A stretch of DNA of 64,000 bases. Source: Flavobacterium sp. HBTb2-11-1 (GTDB taxonomy: Bacteria; Bacteroidota; Bacteroidia; Flavobacteriales; Flavobacteriaceae). Below the pieces are notes generated by a model. That model saw nothing but the letters and a program-made list of their open reading frames with translations, was not told the DNA's origin and ran no database searches. The DNA is taken from positions 372,001 to 436,000 of the forward strand of contig NZ_WUMO01000003.1 of the NCBI RefSeq assembly GCF_009826975.1. Direction: 5' to 3'. The stretch's first letter is position 1, and the number at the start of each line of letters is the position of its first letter. The position numbers and the translations under genes are program-made. Below are positions 27,368 to 36,753 of the stretch, piece by piece.

Positions 27368-28420
27368 ATGAAAACACTAGCAATAACTTTTCTGTTTATT
27401 TTGAGCGCTTGCTCTTCTGAAAACAATACGGAAAATTCGGTTCCAAAAACACCAGAAGCAAAAAACTATGTGTCTTACTTTACAGGAAATAAAGTAGATA
27501 AAATTACAGCCCCAAAGGGAGGAATTTGCTTGATGGGAGGAGCAACCGAAAACGATCAGGCAATGAAATGGTTTTTAAATAGGGCAGATGGCGGAGATGT
27601 TTTAATATTACGCACCTCTGGAACTGATGGCTATAATTCGTATTTGTATACCTCTTTAGGAATTGCTATTAATTCTGTTGAAACTATTGTTTTTAAAAAT
27701 ACCAAAGCGAGTTCTGATGCATATATAATAGAAAAAATAAATAATGCAGAAGCAATTTGGTTTGCAGGAGGAGATCAGTGGGAATATATTTCGTATTGGA
27801 GAAACACGCCAATTTCTGAAGCTATCAATAAAGCAATAATCAATAGAAAAGTTGTCGTGGGCGGAACCAGTGCTGGTATGGCGATTCAGGGAGGATTTTA
27901 TTTTTCGGCTCAAAATGGCACGATCACTTCTCAAGAAGCATTGTTAAATCCTTTTGATACTAAAGTCACAATATCCAACGAGTCTTTTTTAGATAATGCA
28001 ATTTTAAAAGATGTCATTACCGATACCCATTATGATAATCCCGATAGAAAAGGAAGACATATTGCTTTTTTAGCCCGAATTATAAATGATTATAAAGCTC
28101 AAGGAAAAGGAATAGCTTGCGATGAATACACTTCCGTTTGTATAGACGAAAAAGGAATTGCAAGAGTCTTTGGAAATTATCCTTCTAAAGATGATGTTGC
28201 CTATTTTATAATGCCAAATACAGAAATTCCAAACAACAAGCCAGAAATTTGCAAACCAAACAATCCATTGGAATGGAATCTGAATAAGGTTGCCATTAGC
28301 GTTTACGAGGTTAAAGGAACTAGTGCTGGAACTAATACATTTAATTTAAATAATTGGATTGATGGAACTGGAGGCACATGGAAAAAATGGTTCGTAGAAA
28401 ATGGCAAACTCAATGAATAA
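27368..28420 (+). CDS. Second cyanophycinase-family peptidase (S51), divergent pocket, lipoprotein
   Basis: A 350-residue S51 lipoprotein (lipobox ILSAC, Cys15). The triad is kept as Ser169 (GTSAGM), His221 (TDTHYD) and Glu253 (CDEYTS), and Gln137 (GGDQW) is present. The arginine-binding row differs from the first copy: the Gln before... the active His is Thr220, the first pocket Arg position is Pro, and Arg227 and Arg230 align with the other two. It also has an extra C-terminal domain of about 60 residues. This suggests a division of labour, such as attack on another part of the polymer, on modified cyanophycin, or on another beta-linked peptide. It resembles longer extracellular CphE-type enzymes in general layout. 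Confidence 0.85.
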   Translation: MKTLAITFLFILSACSSENNTENSVPKTPEAKNYVSYFTGNKVDKITAPKGGICLMGGATENDQAMKWFLNRADGGDVLILRTSGTDGYNSYLYTSLGIAINSVETIVFKNTKASSDAYIIEKINNAEAIWFAGGDQWEYISYWRNTPISEAINKAIINRKVVVGGTSAGMAIQGGFYFSAQNGTITSQEALLNPFDTKVTISNESFLDNAILKDVITDTHYDNPDRKGRHIAFLARIINDYKAQGKGIACDEYTSVCIDEKGIARVFGNYPSKDDVAYFIMPNTEIPNNKPEICKPNNPLEWNLNKVAISVYEVKGTSAGTNTFNLNNWIDGTGGTWKKWFVENGKLNE

Positions 28421-28475
28421 GGGAAACGCAATAGAATAATTAACTCTCAAAAATAAAATACCAATATAATACAAG

Positions 28476-29423
28476 ATGTACCATTATCTTCAAAAATATA
28501 ATAGATTCTTGCTGCGGTTAAATGTAAAGAACGAAACGTCTCGACTTCGTGCTGTAGTTTTGGGTTCAGCTGTCAGCAATGGTCCGACTCCATCTATAGA
28601 AGAGGCCTATGACCCTAAATCCTTGGAACATATTAAGGCAGGAACTTATCCTGTGGAAAAGGATATGGTTGCTGAAATGAAGGCTTTCAATGCTGTTTTT
28701 AAAAAATATGGCGTAAAAGTGTATCGCCCAGAAACGATTGAAAATTACAATCAGATTTTTGCCCGTGATATTGGATTTGTCATTGATGATGTTTTTGTAA
28801 AATCTAACATTTTGCCTGACAGAGAACGCGAACTGGACGCGATTCAATATGTAATTGATCAGATTGATCCATTAAAAATTGTTCGTCCGCCAGCAGAAGT
28901 TCATATAGAAGGCGGCGATGTTATGCTTTGGAAAGACCATATTTTTATAGGAACTTATAAAGGGAGCGATTATAAAGATTACATAACTGCAAGAACCAAT
29001 ATGCATGGTGTAAATTATATCAAATCTCTGTTTCCTCATAAAATTGTAAAAGAGTTTGATTTAGTAAAATCTAAGTTAGAAGCAAGAGACAACGCTTTGC
29101 ATTTAGACTGCTGTTTTCAGCCAGTAGGAAAAGATAAAGGGATTATCTATAAAAGAGGTTTTCGTGAAGAGGCAGATTATTTGTATTTGGTTGAACTTTT
29201 CGGAAAAGAAAACTTATTTCATATCGAAAGAGAAGAAATGTACAATATGTTTTCGAATGTATTTTCAATAGATGAAGATGTGGTGGTTTCTGAGAAGAAT
29301 TTTACGAGATTGAACAACTGGCTTCGTGAAAATGGCTTTACTGTTGAAGAAATTCCGTATGCCGAAATTTCAAAACAAGAAGGTTTGTTAAGATGTTCAA
29401 CTTTGCCATTAATTAGGGATTAA
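28476..29423 (+). CDS. Arginine deiminase / dimethylargininase-family enzyme
   Basis: A 315-residue guanidine-modifying (GME) superfamily enzyme. The substrate and catalytic residues can be followed as the EGGD segment (Glu145-Asp148), His209 in ALHLD, and the nucleophile Cys307 in LLRCSTLP close to the C terminus. The likely reaction is hydrolysis of arginine or a derivative to citrulline. The first 15 residues may not all be translated, since the conserved part begins at LNVKNETSRLR, but no better in-frame start is seen. It follows the second cyanophycinase by 55 bases and precedes ctlX in the same direction, giving arginine a route onward. Confidence 0.8.
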   Translation: MYHYLQKYNRFLLRLNVKNETSRLRAVVLGSAVSNGPTPSIEEAYDPKSLEHIKAGTYPVEKDMVAEMKAFNAVFKKYGVKVYRPETIENYNQIFARDIGFVIDDVFVKSNILPDRERELDAIQYVIDQIDPLKIVRPPAEVHIEGGDVMLWKDHIFIGTYKGSDYKDYITARTNMHGVNYIKSLFPHKIVKEFDLVKSKLEARDNALHLDCCFQPVGKDKGIIYKRGFREEADYLYLVELFGKENLFHIEREEMYNMFSNVFSIDEDVVVSEKNFTRLNNWLRENGFTVEEIPYAEISKQEGLLRCSTLPLIRD

Positions 29424-29429
29424 ATAATT

Positions 29430-29457
29430 GTTTCAAGTTTCAGGTTTCAAGTTTTTC
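29430..29457 (+). repeat. Short heptamer repeat
   Basis: Three tandem copies of GTTTCA(A/G) and a degenerate fourth lie between the deiminase gene and ctlX. Such GTTTCAR runs are simple-sequence DNA; no function is evident. Confidence 0.55.
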
Positions 29458-29498
29458 CAGAATTTGACATTGAAATTTAAAACAAAAAAATATAAAAA

Positions 29499-30446
29499 AT
29501 GAAACAAACTACTAATGCTATCGTGATGATTCGCCCAGTTGCGTTCAGAATGAATGAACAGACGACGGTCAATAACTATTATCAAAAAGTATTGGATGGG
29601 CTTTTGCCTAGCACAGTTAATGCTAAAGCGCAGCAGGAGTTTGATGCTTTTGTAGAAAAGCTAAGGACTGTTGGTGTCGATGTAACTGTTGTTGATGACA
29701 TTATAGAAACCGATACTCCAGATAGTATTTTTCCAAACAATTGGGTTTCATTTCATGAGCATGGTGATGTAGTATTGTATCCTATGTTTGCAGAAAACCG
29801 TCGTCTGGAACGTCGTGATGATATCTTGGATATTTTGGAAAAAAAAGGCTTCGAGATTTCTAATATTATTTATTATAACGCGGCAGAAGAAGAAGGCATT
29901 TTCTTAGAAGGAACCGGAAGTTTACTTTTAGATCGTGCCAACGCAAAAGCATATTGTGCTTTGTCACCTCGCGCAGATGAAGAATTGGTTATTAAATTCT
30001 GCCAAAACTTTGATTATACACCAGTAATTTTTAAAGCTTTTCAAACTGTAAATGGAAAGCGGAAACTGATTTATCATACTAATGTGATGATGTGCTTAGG
30101 CGAAACTTTTGCAGTTATTTGCGCAGATTCTATTGATGATGAAAAAGAACGCAAAATGGTTTTGGATCATTTAAAAGAAGATAAAAAAGAAATCATTTTA
30201 ATCACAGAAGATCAGGTAAATAATTTTGCAGGAAATATGCTGGAAGTGAGAGGGAAAGATGATAAGAGATATATTGTAATGAGTGCTTCTGCACATCAAA
30301 GCTTGACTCCGAAACAAATTGCCCAATTAGAAAATCATGCAGAAATTTTAAGTTCAAGTTTAGATACGATTGAAGCTTGCGGAGGCGGAAGTGCTAGATG
30401 TATGATGGCTGAAGTTTTCCTGCCAAGAATTCACAGCATTGCTTAG
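29499..30446 (+). CDS. ctlX: Citrulline utilization hydrolase CtlX-type amidinotransferase-fold enzyme
   Basis: A 315-residue GME-superfamily protein of the CtlX type, reported to hydrolyse citrulline to ornithine. Recognisable segments are the start AIVMIRPVAFRMNEQT, PDSIFPNNWVSFH, the LEGTGSLLLDR segment carrying the acidic substrate residue, the YHTNVMMC histidine, and the nucleophile Cys301 in GGGSARCMMAEVFLP. With the preceding deiminase it would complete arginine to ornithine conversion without ATP. This pair may be a core module to which the cyanophycin genes were joined, or part of the same regulon. Confidence 0.88.
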   Translation: MKQTTNAIVMIRPVAFRMNEQTTVNNYYQKVLDGLLPSTVNAKAQQEFDAFVEKLRTVGVDVTVVDDIIETDTPDSIFPNNWVSFHEHGDVVLYPMFAENRRLERRDDILDILEKKGFEISNIIYYNAAEEEGIFLEGTGSLLLDRANAKAYCALSPRADEELVIKFCQNFDYTPVIFKAFQTVNGKRKLIYHTNVMMCLGETFAVICADSIDDEKERKMVLDHLKEDKKEIILITEDQVNNFAGNMLEVRGKDDKRYIVMSASAHQSLTPKQIAQLENHAEILSSSLDTIEACGGGSARCMMAEVFLPRIHSIA

Positions 30447-30580
30447 CGTTACTTTGAATGGAATGAGATAAATAAATATGGAAAATATGAGAGAAAGTGC
30501 CTGTGGATATAAGTCGCAGAGATTTGCTTGTATACGTTAATTAAATCAGTGTTTTTATTTTCATGATGCCAGCAGAAGAA

Positions 30581-30622
30581 AAGAAAAAGCCACTGTTTTA
30601 AATGAAGATATAAAACAGTGGC
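30581..30622 (-). terminator. Intrinsic terminator after GH5 gene
   Basis: Twelve-base-pair stem (GCCACTGTTTTA with its exact complement) 42 bases past the stop codon. On the minus strand it runs into a T-rich tail. It also separates the convergent ctlX and GH5 genes. Confidence 0.85.
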
Positions 30623-30663
30623 TTGGTATTTATATGATTGGTAGAACTATAAAAGTTCTGCCT

Positions 30664-32586
30664 TTATTCAACGACTATTTTTTTGGATGCAGCAGATGAA
30701 TCTTGAAGGACCCTTGCTACATATATGCCTTTGCTAAGTTTTGTTCTAATAGTTTGACTAGCATTGGCTTTCAGATTTTTTGCTTCATAAACCAGTTCGC
30801 CGCCAATTGAGTATATGGCTAGAGAATACTCTTTATCTGACTCTGAAGTGAAATGGATATTAAACTCTCCACCTTTTGACGGATTTGGATATATCTGTAC
30901 GCCAGCATCTATTTCTATATTGTCTGCTGAAATATTCTGTGCAACAGCACTTTTTGAAGTCGTTCCTATTTTATTGAATTTAAATAGTTGGCATGAAGTC
31001 CCATAATATTCCCAAAGTTGGAGATTTGCTGTTCCATCCATATTGCAGTTGGATGTGTCCCAGCCTTTTGTGGTGTCAACTGCTGATTTTATGCTGTAAT
31101 AGCCGTTGCCAACATCGGTTACCAGCCATTTTTGGGCATCATTAGTATAATTGTCCCAAAGCCTTATTGATTTCCCATTTGTTGGATCTGCACTTTCAAG
31201 ATCTATTACACGTCCAGTTGAGCTTGCATTGGATTTAAAACGCCAATACCCGTTTCCAGCATCAATGGCAATCCACTGCTGTGCTGTTGTGCCCAATCGA
31301 TCCCAAGGTCGGATAGCAGTGCCATTTGCATTCGTTCCATACATAAGGTCTACCACTTTATTTGAATTTGTTTTAAATTCAATTTCATAGACGCCATTGT
31401 TTACTAGAGTAGTGCAGGTTTGCGACGGAATGTTGCTGTTTGCATATTCAGAGAACCACTGTTTGACTGGCGCAGCGCACGCCTCCCAGTTATTGTTGAA
31501 GGCAGTTGTAACATTGTAGGGATCTGCATTAGTTATAAGTCCCTCGGGTGCCAGTAGATTCCAGCTACAATTTCCTGTGGCATCGATTCTGCCCTTAAGA
31601 TTAAGTCCGAAACCGCTTGTTGTTCCAGTTCCCCATGTCTCTGCTCCAGTAGGTGACCAATCGGTTTCTGTTATCATAATTGGTGCTATATTAGCAATCG
31701 GTTGCACATTGGCATTCCAAGCATTATTGAAGCTGGTTGTATTTTCAGCATTTGCTCCCCAATACCCTGGATAGACATGTACAGCATAGCCAATATTGCC
31801 ACCTGTTATCAAATGGTTTGGATATCCCTGATAATGGGATTGGTATCCTGTTCCCGGTATCCAGCAGACATTATTTGCACCATTAGACCTAATTCTATTC
31901 ACAATATCTTGAAAGAAGTTCTTCAATGCGGCAAAGTGCTCATCACCTGTTGCGCCCCAGTTTCCATTTGTTCCTAGTATTTCTATAGGTTCATTGGCAA
32001 TTTCAAACATAACATTGTCTACATTTTTTAAGTTGGGATGGTTCGATAAATATTGCCAAACCGTTCTTAAATAATTATGGTAGCTGTCTCCATAAGCGAT
32101 TCGATTGGGACATACCCCAGGAGGGCGAAGCACAACATAAAGGCCTCTACTTCTGGCGTGGTTGATTAGGGGGATTATGACTTGGTTTACATAAGTCACC
32201 AGTCTATTATAGTCAAAGCACGAGATGTTATTTTCTCCAGCTGAGCATCCTGGTGTGTTAGTCCAGTAAGGGTCAATATGGAGTCTTATATAATTTAACT
32301 TCCATCCGTTGCCTGTGTCTGTGAGCGCATCCATAACGGCATTATTATAATTCAGACATCCTTGAACATTATAATTATCCCAACGACATTGGTTATAAGA
32401 ACAGCCATTGAACCAGGGGCTGGGAGTTATGGCAACGCCATGGAGCAGTACATTTTTTCCGCAGGGATCTTTTAAATTTTTGCCATCAACATGCAGAGGA
32501 GGCAACGGCATTCCGGGCCAAGCATATAATTGCATGAGGGGAATAATCGCCAGAAATAGAAAAATCATTTTTTTTACTTTTTTCAT
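30664..32586 (-). CDS. Secreted GH5-family glycosidase with ricin-type lectin domain, T9SS cargo
   Basis: A 640-residue secreted beta-glycanase. A signal peptide (about 1-22) is followed by a GH5 TIM barrel (about 30-385) with the acid/base Glu199 in MFEIANEP and the nucleophile Glu307 in IMITETDW. A ricin-type beta-trefoil domain (about 400-540) has repeated Q-x-W motifs (AQQWIAI, AQKWLVT) for sugar binding. A T9SS sorting domain begins near residue 568 (YPNPSKG). Cellulose-, mannan- or xylan-like substrates all occur in GH5, and the exact one cannot be read. It is monocistronic. Confidence 0.92.
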   Translation of the reverse strand: MKKVKKMIFLFLAIIPLMQLYAWPGMPLPPLHVDGKNLKDPCGKNVLLHGVAITPSPWFNGCSYNQCRWDNYNVQGCLNYNNAVMDALTDTGNGWKLNYIRLHIDPYWTNTPGCSAGENNISCFDYNRLVTYVNQVIIPLINHARSRGLYVVLRPPGVCPNRIAYGDSYHNYLRTVWQYLSNHPNLKNVDNVMFEIANEPIEILGTNGNWGATGDEHFAALKNFFQDIVNRIRSNGANNVCWIPGTGYQSHYQGYPNHLITGGNIGYAVHVYPGYWGANAENTTSFNNAWNANVQPIANIAPIMITETDWSPTGAETWGTGTTSGFGLNLKGRIDATGNCSWNLLAPEGLITNADPYNVTTAFNNNWEACAAPVKQWFSEYANSNIPSQTCTTLVNNGVYEIEFKTNSNKVVDLMYGTNANGTAIRPWDRLGTTAQQWIAIDAGNGYWRFKSNASSTGRVIDLESADPTNGKSIRLWDNYTNDAQKWLVTDVGNGYYSIKSAVDTTKGWDTSNCNMDGTANLQLWEYYGTSCQLFKFNKIGTTSKSAVAQNISADNIEIDAGVQIYPNPSKGGEFNIHFTSESDKEYSLAIYSIGGELVYEAKNLKANASQTIRTKLSKGIYVARVLQDSSAASKKIVVE

Positions 32587-33080
32587 AACTTTAATTGGTT
32601 TAATTAGTTAGTAAATTAACCCACATTTATTGTAGGTTTTTCATTGCTAATTTAATAATAAAAGAAATTAAAAAACAACCGATTGCGTTATTTTTTTAAC
32701 ATGTATTTTAAGATTTTCGCATCTAGAACAAATAAAAAAAGGAATTAAACTGTCGTAATAGGTTATGTTTTGGCTTTGTTGATGTAGGATTTGCATTGAA
32801 AAGCATTATAATATTTAGTGTTTTCTAATTTTTGCTATGCTCTTATTAAAGTGTCGGAAAATTTTGTATTTTAGTTCAAGCCCAGTTCCAAATCTTGAAG
32901 ACATGCTGAACTTATGCAAATGTTCGGCAGCTTGAAAATCATCTCGAAGAAAAGTATCTCAGAATTGTAGTAACAGTTTTTAGATAGCCACAGAACGTTT
33001 GATGGCCTGATGCTTTTAGAATGCTAAAATTGGAATTTATTTTACAGTATAGATCGTTTTAACCTTAAATAGCTTAAGAG
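32587..33080. other. Divergent intergenic region
   Basis: This 494-bp gap separates the minus-strand GH5 gene from the plus-strand histidine kinase and must hold both promoters. A TTTTGTATTTTAG stretch at about 32861..32873, resembling one before the gene at 50162, may be part of the kinase promoter. I see no RNA gene, ORF of note or clear palindrome. Confidence 0.4.
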
Positions 33081-34388
33081 ATGCAAATGAAGCAAAAAGA
33101 CGAAAACCTAGACCAATCAGCGCATATTGCTGAATTTTTATCAGCTATTAAAACCAAATCGGATCGTTTAGCCAATTATTTTATTTTCACCTTTTTTGCT
33201 TTTGGCTTGTTTCTGGCTACTTTTTATGATACCTGGCAGATAGCAGTTGGAGTGGGTGGCCTATTATTGGTGGCCTATTTTTCGGCAAAAATGACTCTTG
33301 CTGATTCAGACTTCTACCAGTATGTTTTAAGTGCTGTTTTAGGAATCTTTATGGCCCAATTTATCTATCAGATGCATGGCCTGTTTGAAATGCACTTTAC
33401 AGCATTTCTTTCCAGCGCCATATTGATTACATATCAGAAATGGAAATTACAGATTCCTCTTCTAATCATCGTGATAGTGCATCACGCCCTGTTTGCCTAT
33501 ATGCAGTACTCAGGGGTAGGCGGCATTTATTTTACGCAGTTGGATCATATGTCGCTGCAAACCTTTATATTCCACATTGTTCTTGTGGCGGCTATTTTCT
33601 CAGTTTGCGGACTGTGGGCCTACCAGTTTAAGAAATACAGCGAAATGCATATCGATCTTATTTTCAAGAAAAAAGAAATTGAAAATATGGAACTTAAAAG
33701 AGCTAATTATGAATTGGACCACTTTGTGTATAGTGCTTCCCACGACCTAAGAGCACCACTAAATTCCATGCTGGGGCTGATTGAAATTGCAAAAGATGAG
33801 ACAGAAGAAGAGCATACTTTGGAATATTTAGAAGCTTTGAAAGGCAATGCAGAAAGGCTGGACACCTTTATCTGTGATATTTTAGACTATTCGCGTAATC
33901 TCCGCACTGATGTAAGCAATGACTTGATTAGTTACAAAGAGCTTTTGAACGACATAGAGCAGAATCTAAAATTCATGGGCGATAATAGCCGCAGCGTCGA
34001 TTTTATCACTGCTATTAGAGGGGACAGCCCTGTTTTTTCTGACAAAAGCAGGCTTAACAATATTTTAAATAATCTCATTTCAAATGCGATTCGTTATCAA
34101 GATACCGAAAAGAAAAATCCTTTTGTTAAAATTGAAATTGACATTTTGGAAGATGAAACGCATATTGTAATTAGTGATAACGGAATAGGCATTCCAGAAG
34201 AGTCCCTGCCTAAAATATATGATATGTTTTATCGTGCATCCAACAAGGCGGTAGGATCAGGGCTTGGGCTCTATATTGCAAAGGAGGCTCTCAACAAACT
34301 TGGAGGCCAGATAAAGGTAACTTCCAAAGTGGGAGAGGGAACCGCTTTTTATATTCAAATCCCAAACAGACAGATTATAAAAATATAA
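33081..34388 (+). CDS. Membrane sensor histidine kinase
   Basis: A 435-residue two-component kinase. The N-terminal part (about 30-185) has five or six hydrophobic segments and no recognised periplasmic sensor domain, so the signal may be sensed in the membrane. A short coiled coil leads into the HisKA domain with the phospho-acceptor His221 in SASHDLRAPLNS. The HATPase domain has the N box (NNLISNAIRYQD), G1 box (DNGIGIP) and G2 box (GSGLGLYIAKEAL). The response regulator gene follows within 4 bases, so they form a pair. Confidence 0.92.
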   Translation: MQMKQKDENLDQSAHIAEFLSAIKTKSDRLANYFIFTFFAFGLFLATFYDTWQIAVGVGGLLLVAYFSAKMTLADSDFYQYVLSAVLGIFMAQFIYQMHGLFEMHFTAFLSSAILITYQKWKLQIPLLIIVIVHHALFAYMQYSGVGGIYFTQLDHMSLQTFIFHIVLVAAIFSVCGLWAYQFKKYSEMHIDLIFKKKEIENMELKRANYELDHFVYSASHDLRAPLNSMLGLIEIAKDETEEEHTLEYLEALKGNAERLDTFICDILDYSRNLRTDVSNDLISYKELLNDIEQNLKFMGDNSRSVDFITAIRGDSPVFSDKSRLNNILNNLISNAIRYQDTEKKNPFVKIEIDILEDETHIVISDNGIGIPEESLPKIYDMFYRASNKAVGSGLGLYIAKEALNKLGGQIKVTSKVGEGTAFYIQIPNRQIIKI

Positions 34389-34392
34389 AGTG

Positions 34393-34821
34393 ATGGAAGC
34401 AGCTTCTCAAAAAACATTTTACAAAAAGGTTCTTGTTGTCGATGACAATCCGACAGACCGATTTATTGCAAAAAAAATGATTGAAAAATGCAGTTTTGCC
34501 CAAGAAACTATTCTGTGTGAATCTGCTCAGCAGGCATTGGAATATCTGAGAGCATTGGAAGATGAGCCTGATGCTTTGCCAGATTTTATCTTTCTAGACA
34601 TCAGCATGCCAGGCATGGATGGATACGAGTTTTTGGAGCAGTATGCCACGTTTCCAGATGCGGTTAAGGCCAAAAGCATAATCTTAATGCTCACCACTTC
34701 TTTGCATCCCAATGACATTGAGCGCGCCCAAAGTAATCCTCTCGTCATCCGTTTTATAAACAAGCCAATAAGTAGAGATAAACTCGAAATGATCTGCAAT
34801 GATTTTCCTATGGAGAATTAG
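34393..34821 (+). CDS. CheY-like response regulator paired with the kinase
   Basis: A single receiver domain of 142 residues with no DNA-binding output. The acidic cluster is VVDDNPTDRF, the phospho-acceptor is Asp69 in IFLDISMPGMDG, and the late Lys appears in INKPISRDK. I chose the ATG at 34393; a GTG at 34390 would add one residue. It follows the kinase stop by 4 bases. Because it lacks an output domain, the signal must pass to another protein or phosphorelay partner. Confidence 0.9.
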   Translation: MEAASQKTFYKKVLVVDDNPTDRFIAKKMIEKCSFAQETILCESAQQALEYLRALEDEPDALPDFIFLDISMPGMDGYEFLEQYATFPDAVKAKSIILMLTTSLHPNDIERAQSNPLVIRFINKPISRDKLEMICNDFPMEN

Positions 34822-34929
34822 TTGGCATTTTGATATTATATAGGCTAGTGATATTGTTAAGCTGGTTAGAAGCAGATTATGTGCGTTTTTTTGAGATTTG
34901 ATAGCAATCAAAAGTTTTTGCTCTATATA

Positions 34930-36060
34930 CTAAACATAAGTCAGAAGATAGCCCAGCAATGCGCCTCCCAAAACTACTAAGGCAGTATTTAATTTTTTTA
35001 AGGCAAAAACAGAAATACCGCTAACGGCTGCAATTAGAGCTGTTCGCCAGTCAGTAATTGTTTCTTCAGCCATAGACATGCACAAAGCGGCTATTATTGC
35101 TATAGAAGCAGCATTTACTGCATCAATAAAAACAGATAATTCTTTCACGTCGCGTAATCGCTTCATTATCAGATTTAGCAGTACAACAAAAATAAAAGAT
35201 GGCAGAAAAATTGCGACAGTCGATATCACTGCTCCTGAAAGACCATTTATTTGATAGCCGATAAAAGTTACAGAAGAAAATACAGGACCAGGTGTAAATT
35301 GGCCTACAGCAATGGCATCCATTAATTCCTGCTTTGTAAGTAGACCCTTGGCTGTTAATTCAGCATCCAAAAATGCAAACAGCACATATCCGCTTCCGTA
35401 GAGAATAGCACCTATTTTTAGAAACGTTAAAAAGAGTTTAGAATTTACTGCTGTCCAAAATCCGGTTTGAGGCAAAGACATTAAAGCAAGTGGAGCAAAG
35501 CTGCCAAGTCCGTCAATTCTCATTTTTTGAATATAAAAAAAAGCCATCGCCAGAAGTCCCGATCCGAAGAGCAGGTAAATTTCATTAGCTCCGAACATAG
35601 AGGCTGTAAGGACAGCTATTGCGATCAAACCTAAAAATATAGATTTTACCGACTTTACAGCTAATGGTGAGACTGCTCCAATAATAATGGCTATAATAGC
35701 TGGTTTGATGCCATAAATGAACGGCTGTACTTCAGGGAGCTGTCCATAAAGACTGTATAGGTGTGCCAGAATCCCAGTTATCAATACGGCTGGCATGATA
35801 AAACAGCACCCGGCAGTTAGCAAACCCTTCCAGCCTCCTTTGACATAACCTATATGAATAGCCATTTCGGTGCTGTTCGGTCCAGGAATAAGGTTGGTAG
35901 CTCCAAGCAGATCCAGAAAATGCTGTTCATTTAGCCATTTGTATTTCGAGACCACTTCTTTGTGCATCATGGCTATGTGCGCAGCAGGTCCGCCAAAGCC
36001 AATTGTTCCCAGCTTTAGGAATACCCGTGCAATTTCTTTAAGGGTTGCATTATGCTCCAT
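34930..36060 (-). CDS. CHR-family (ChrA-type) ion transporter, copy B
   Basis: A 376-residue inner-membrane protein with two homologous CHR halves. The first half has KLGTIGFGGPAAHIAMMHKE and the PGPNSTEMA segment, and the second has GQFTPGPVFSSVTFIGY. Family members export chromate and may exchange it with sulfate; not all members confer chromate resistance. The gene overlaps the end of the DoxX gene by 11 bases, so they are translated together. A second CHR gene lies just upstream on the same strand. Confidence 0.88.
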   Translation of the reverse strand: MEHNATLKEIARVFLKLGTIGFGGPAAHIAMMHKEVVSKYKWLNEQHFLDLLGATNLIPGPNSTEMAIHIGYVKGGWKGLLTAGCCFIMPAVLITGILAHLYSLYGQLPEVQPFIYGIKPAIIAIIIGAVSPLAVKSVKSIFLGLIAIAVLTASMFGANEIYLLFGSGLLAMAFFYIQKMRIDGLGSFAPLALMSLPQTGFWTAVNSKLFLTFLKIGAILYGSGYVLFAFLDAELTAKGLLTKQELMDAIAVGQFTPGPVFSSVTFIGYQINGLSGAVISTVAIFLPSFIFVVLLNLIMKRLRDVKELSVFIDAVNAASIAIIAALCMSMAEETITDWRTALIAAVSGISVFALKKLNTALVVLGGALLGYLLTYV

Positions 36061-36484
36061 TTTTCATTAAAGTTTTGTCAGCTGACCAATTGCCAGCACC
36101 TTTAATAATAAGAAAAATGCTTCCCAGTAGCATTGCCCAATCTGTGCGGCTCTCGTGCATCATTTCCCAAAAGCCATCTTGGGCAAGAATTTTGAATTTG
36201 GTAGTGACTATAGCTGCAACCATTATTACTAAAAGAGGAATGCCTGCCAATCTTGTGATAAATCCAATCAAAATTAGTATTCCACAGATTATTTCTAAGC
36301 CAGCAACAAGGTTTCCTAAGAATTCAGCAGAAGGCAGTCCCATTTTTTGGAAACGGCCTACGCCGCGAAGAGCGGGAAACAGAAATTTTTGAATACCTTC
36401 TGAAAGAAATACCGTACCGACCATGAGACGGATAAGTAACGTAGTTTTTGAGTCGTCCGTCTTAATTATATTATGAAATTTCAT
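36050..36484 (-). CDS. DoxX-family membrane protein
   Basis: A 144-residue protein with four predicted membrane helices matching DoxX/SURF4-like proteins: RLMVGTVFLSEGIQKFLFP near the start, a GLEIICGILILIGFITR helix, and a WAMLLGSIFLIIKGAG helix near the end. In other bacteria DoxX relatives take part in redox or thiol-related membrane complexes. Coupling by overlap with the CHR transporter hints at a joint role in oxyanion or redox stress, which is inference. Confidence 0.85.
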   Translation of the reverse strand: MKFHNIIKTDDSKTTLLIRLMVGTVFLSEGIQKFLFPALRGVGRFQKMGLPSAEFLGNLVAGLEIICGILILIGFITRLAGIPLLVIMVAAIVTTKFKILAQDGFWEMMHESRTDWAMLLGSIFLIIKGAGNWSADKTLMKNGA

Positions 36485-36753
36485 GCTTATATGGGCTTAA
36501 GGATTTTTTGGACTAGTAATGTTTCAGCTCATAAATCTAAAAAATATATTCAGATTAAGATCTATTTTTTTAAAGGTTCAATGGCATAAAACTTTTGATC
36601 TCTTAAAAGCCCTCTATCTGGTATTTTAAATCTGGATGAATGAGGTATTTCGTTGCTAATAGAGACAAGGAGCGTCGTATTTTTCTTTTTCAGATTTGTG
36701 AGCAATAGTTAGCTTGAATCTCTTGGGAGAGGGAAGTAACGAAGCTGTTAGCC

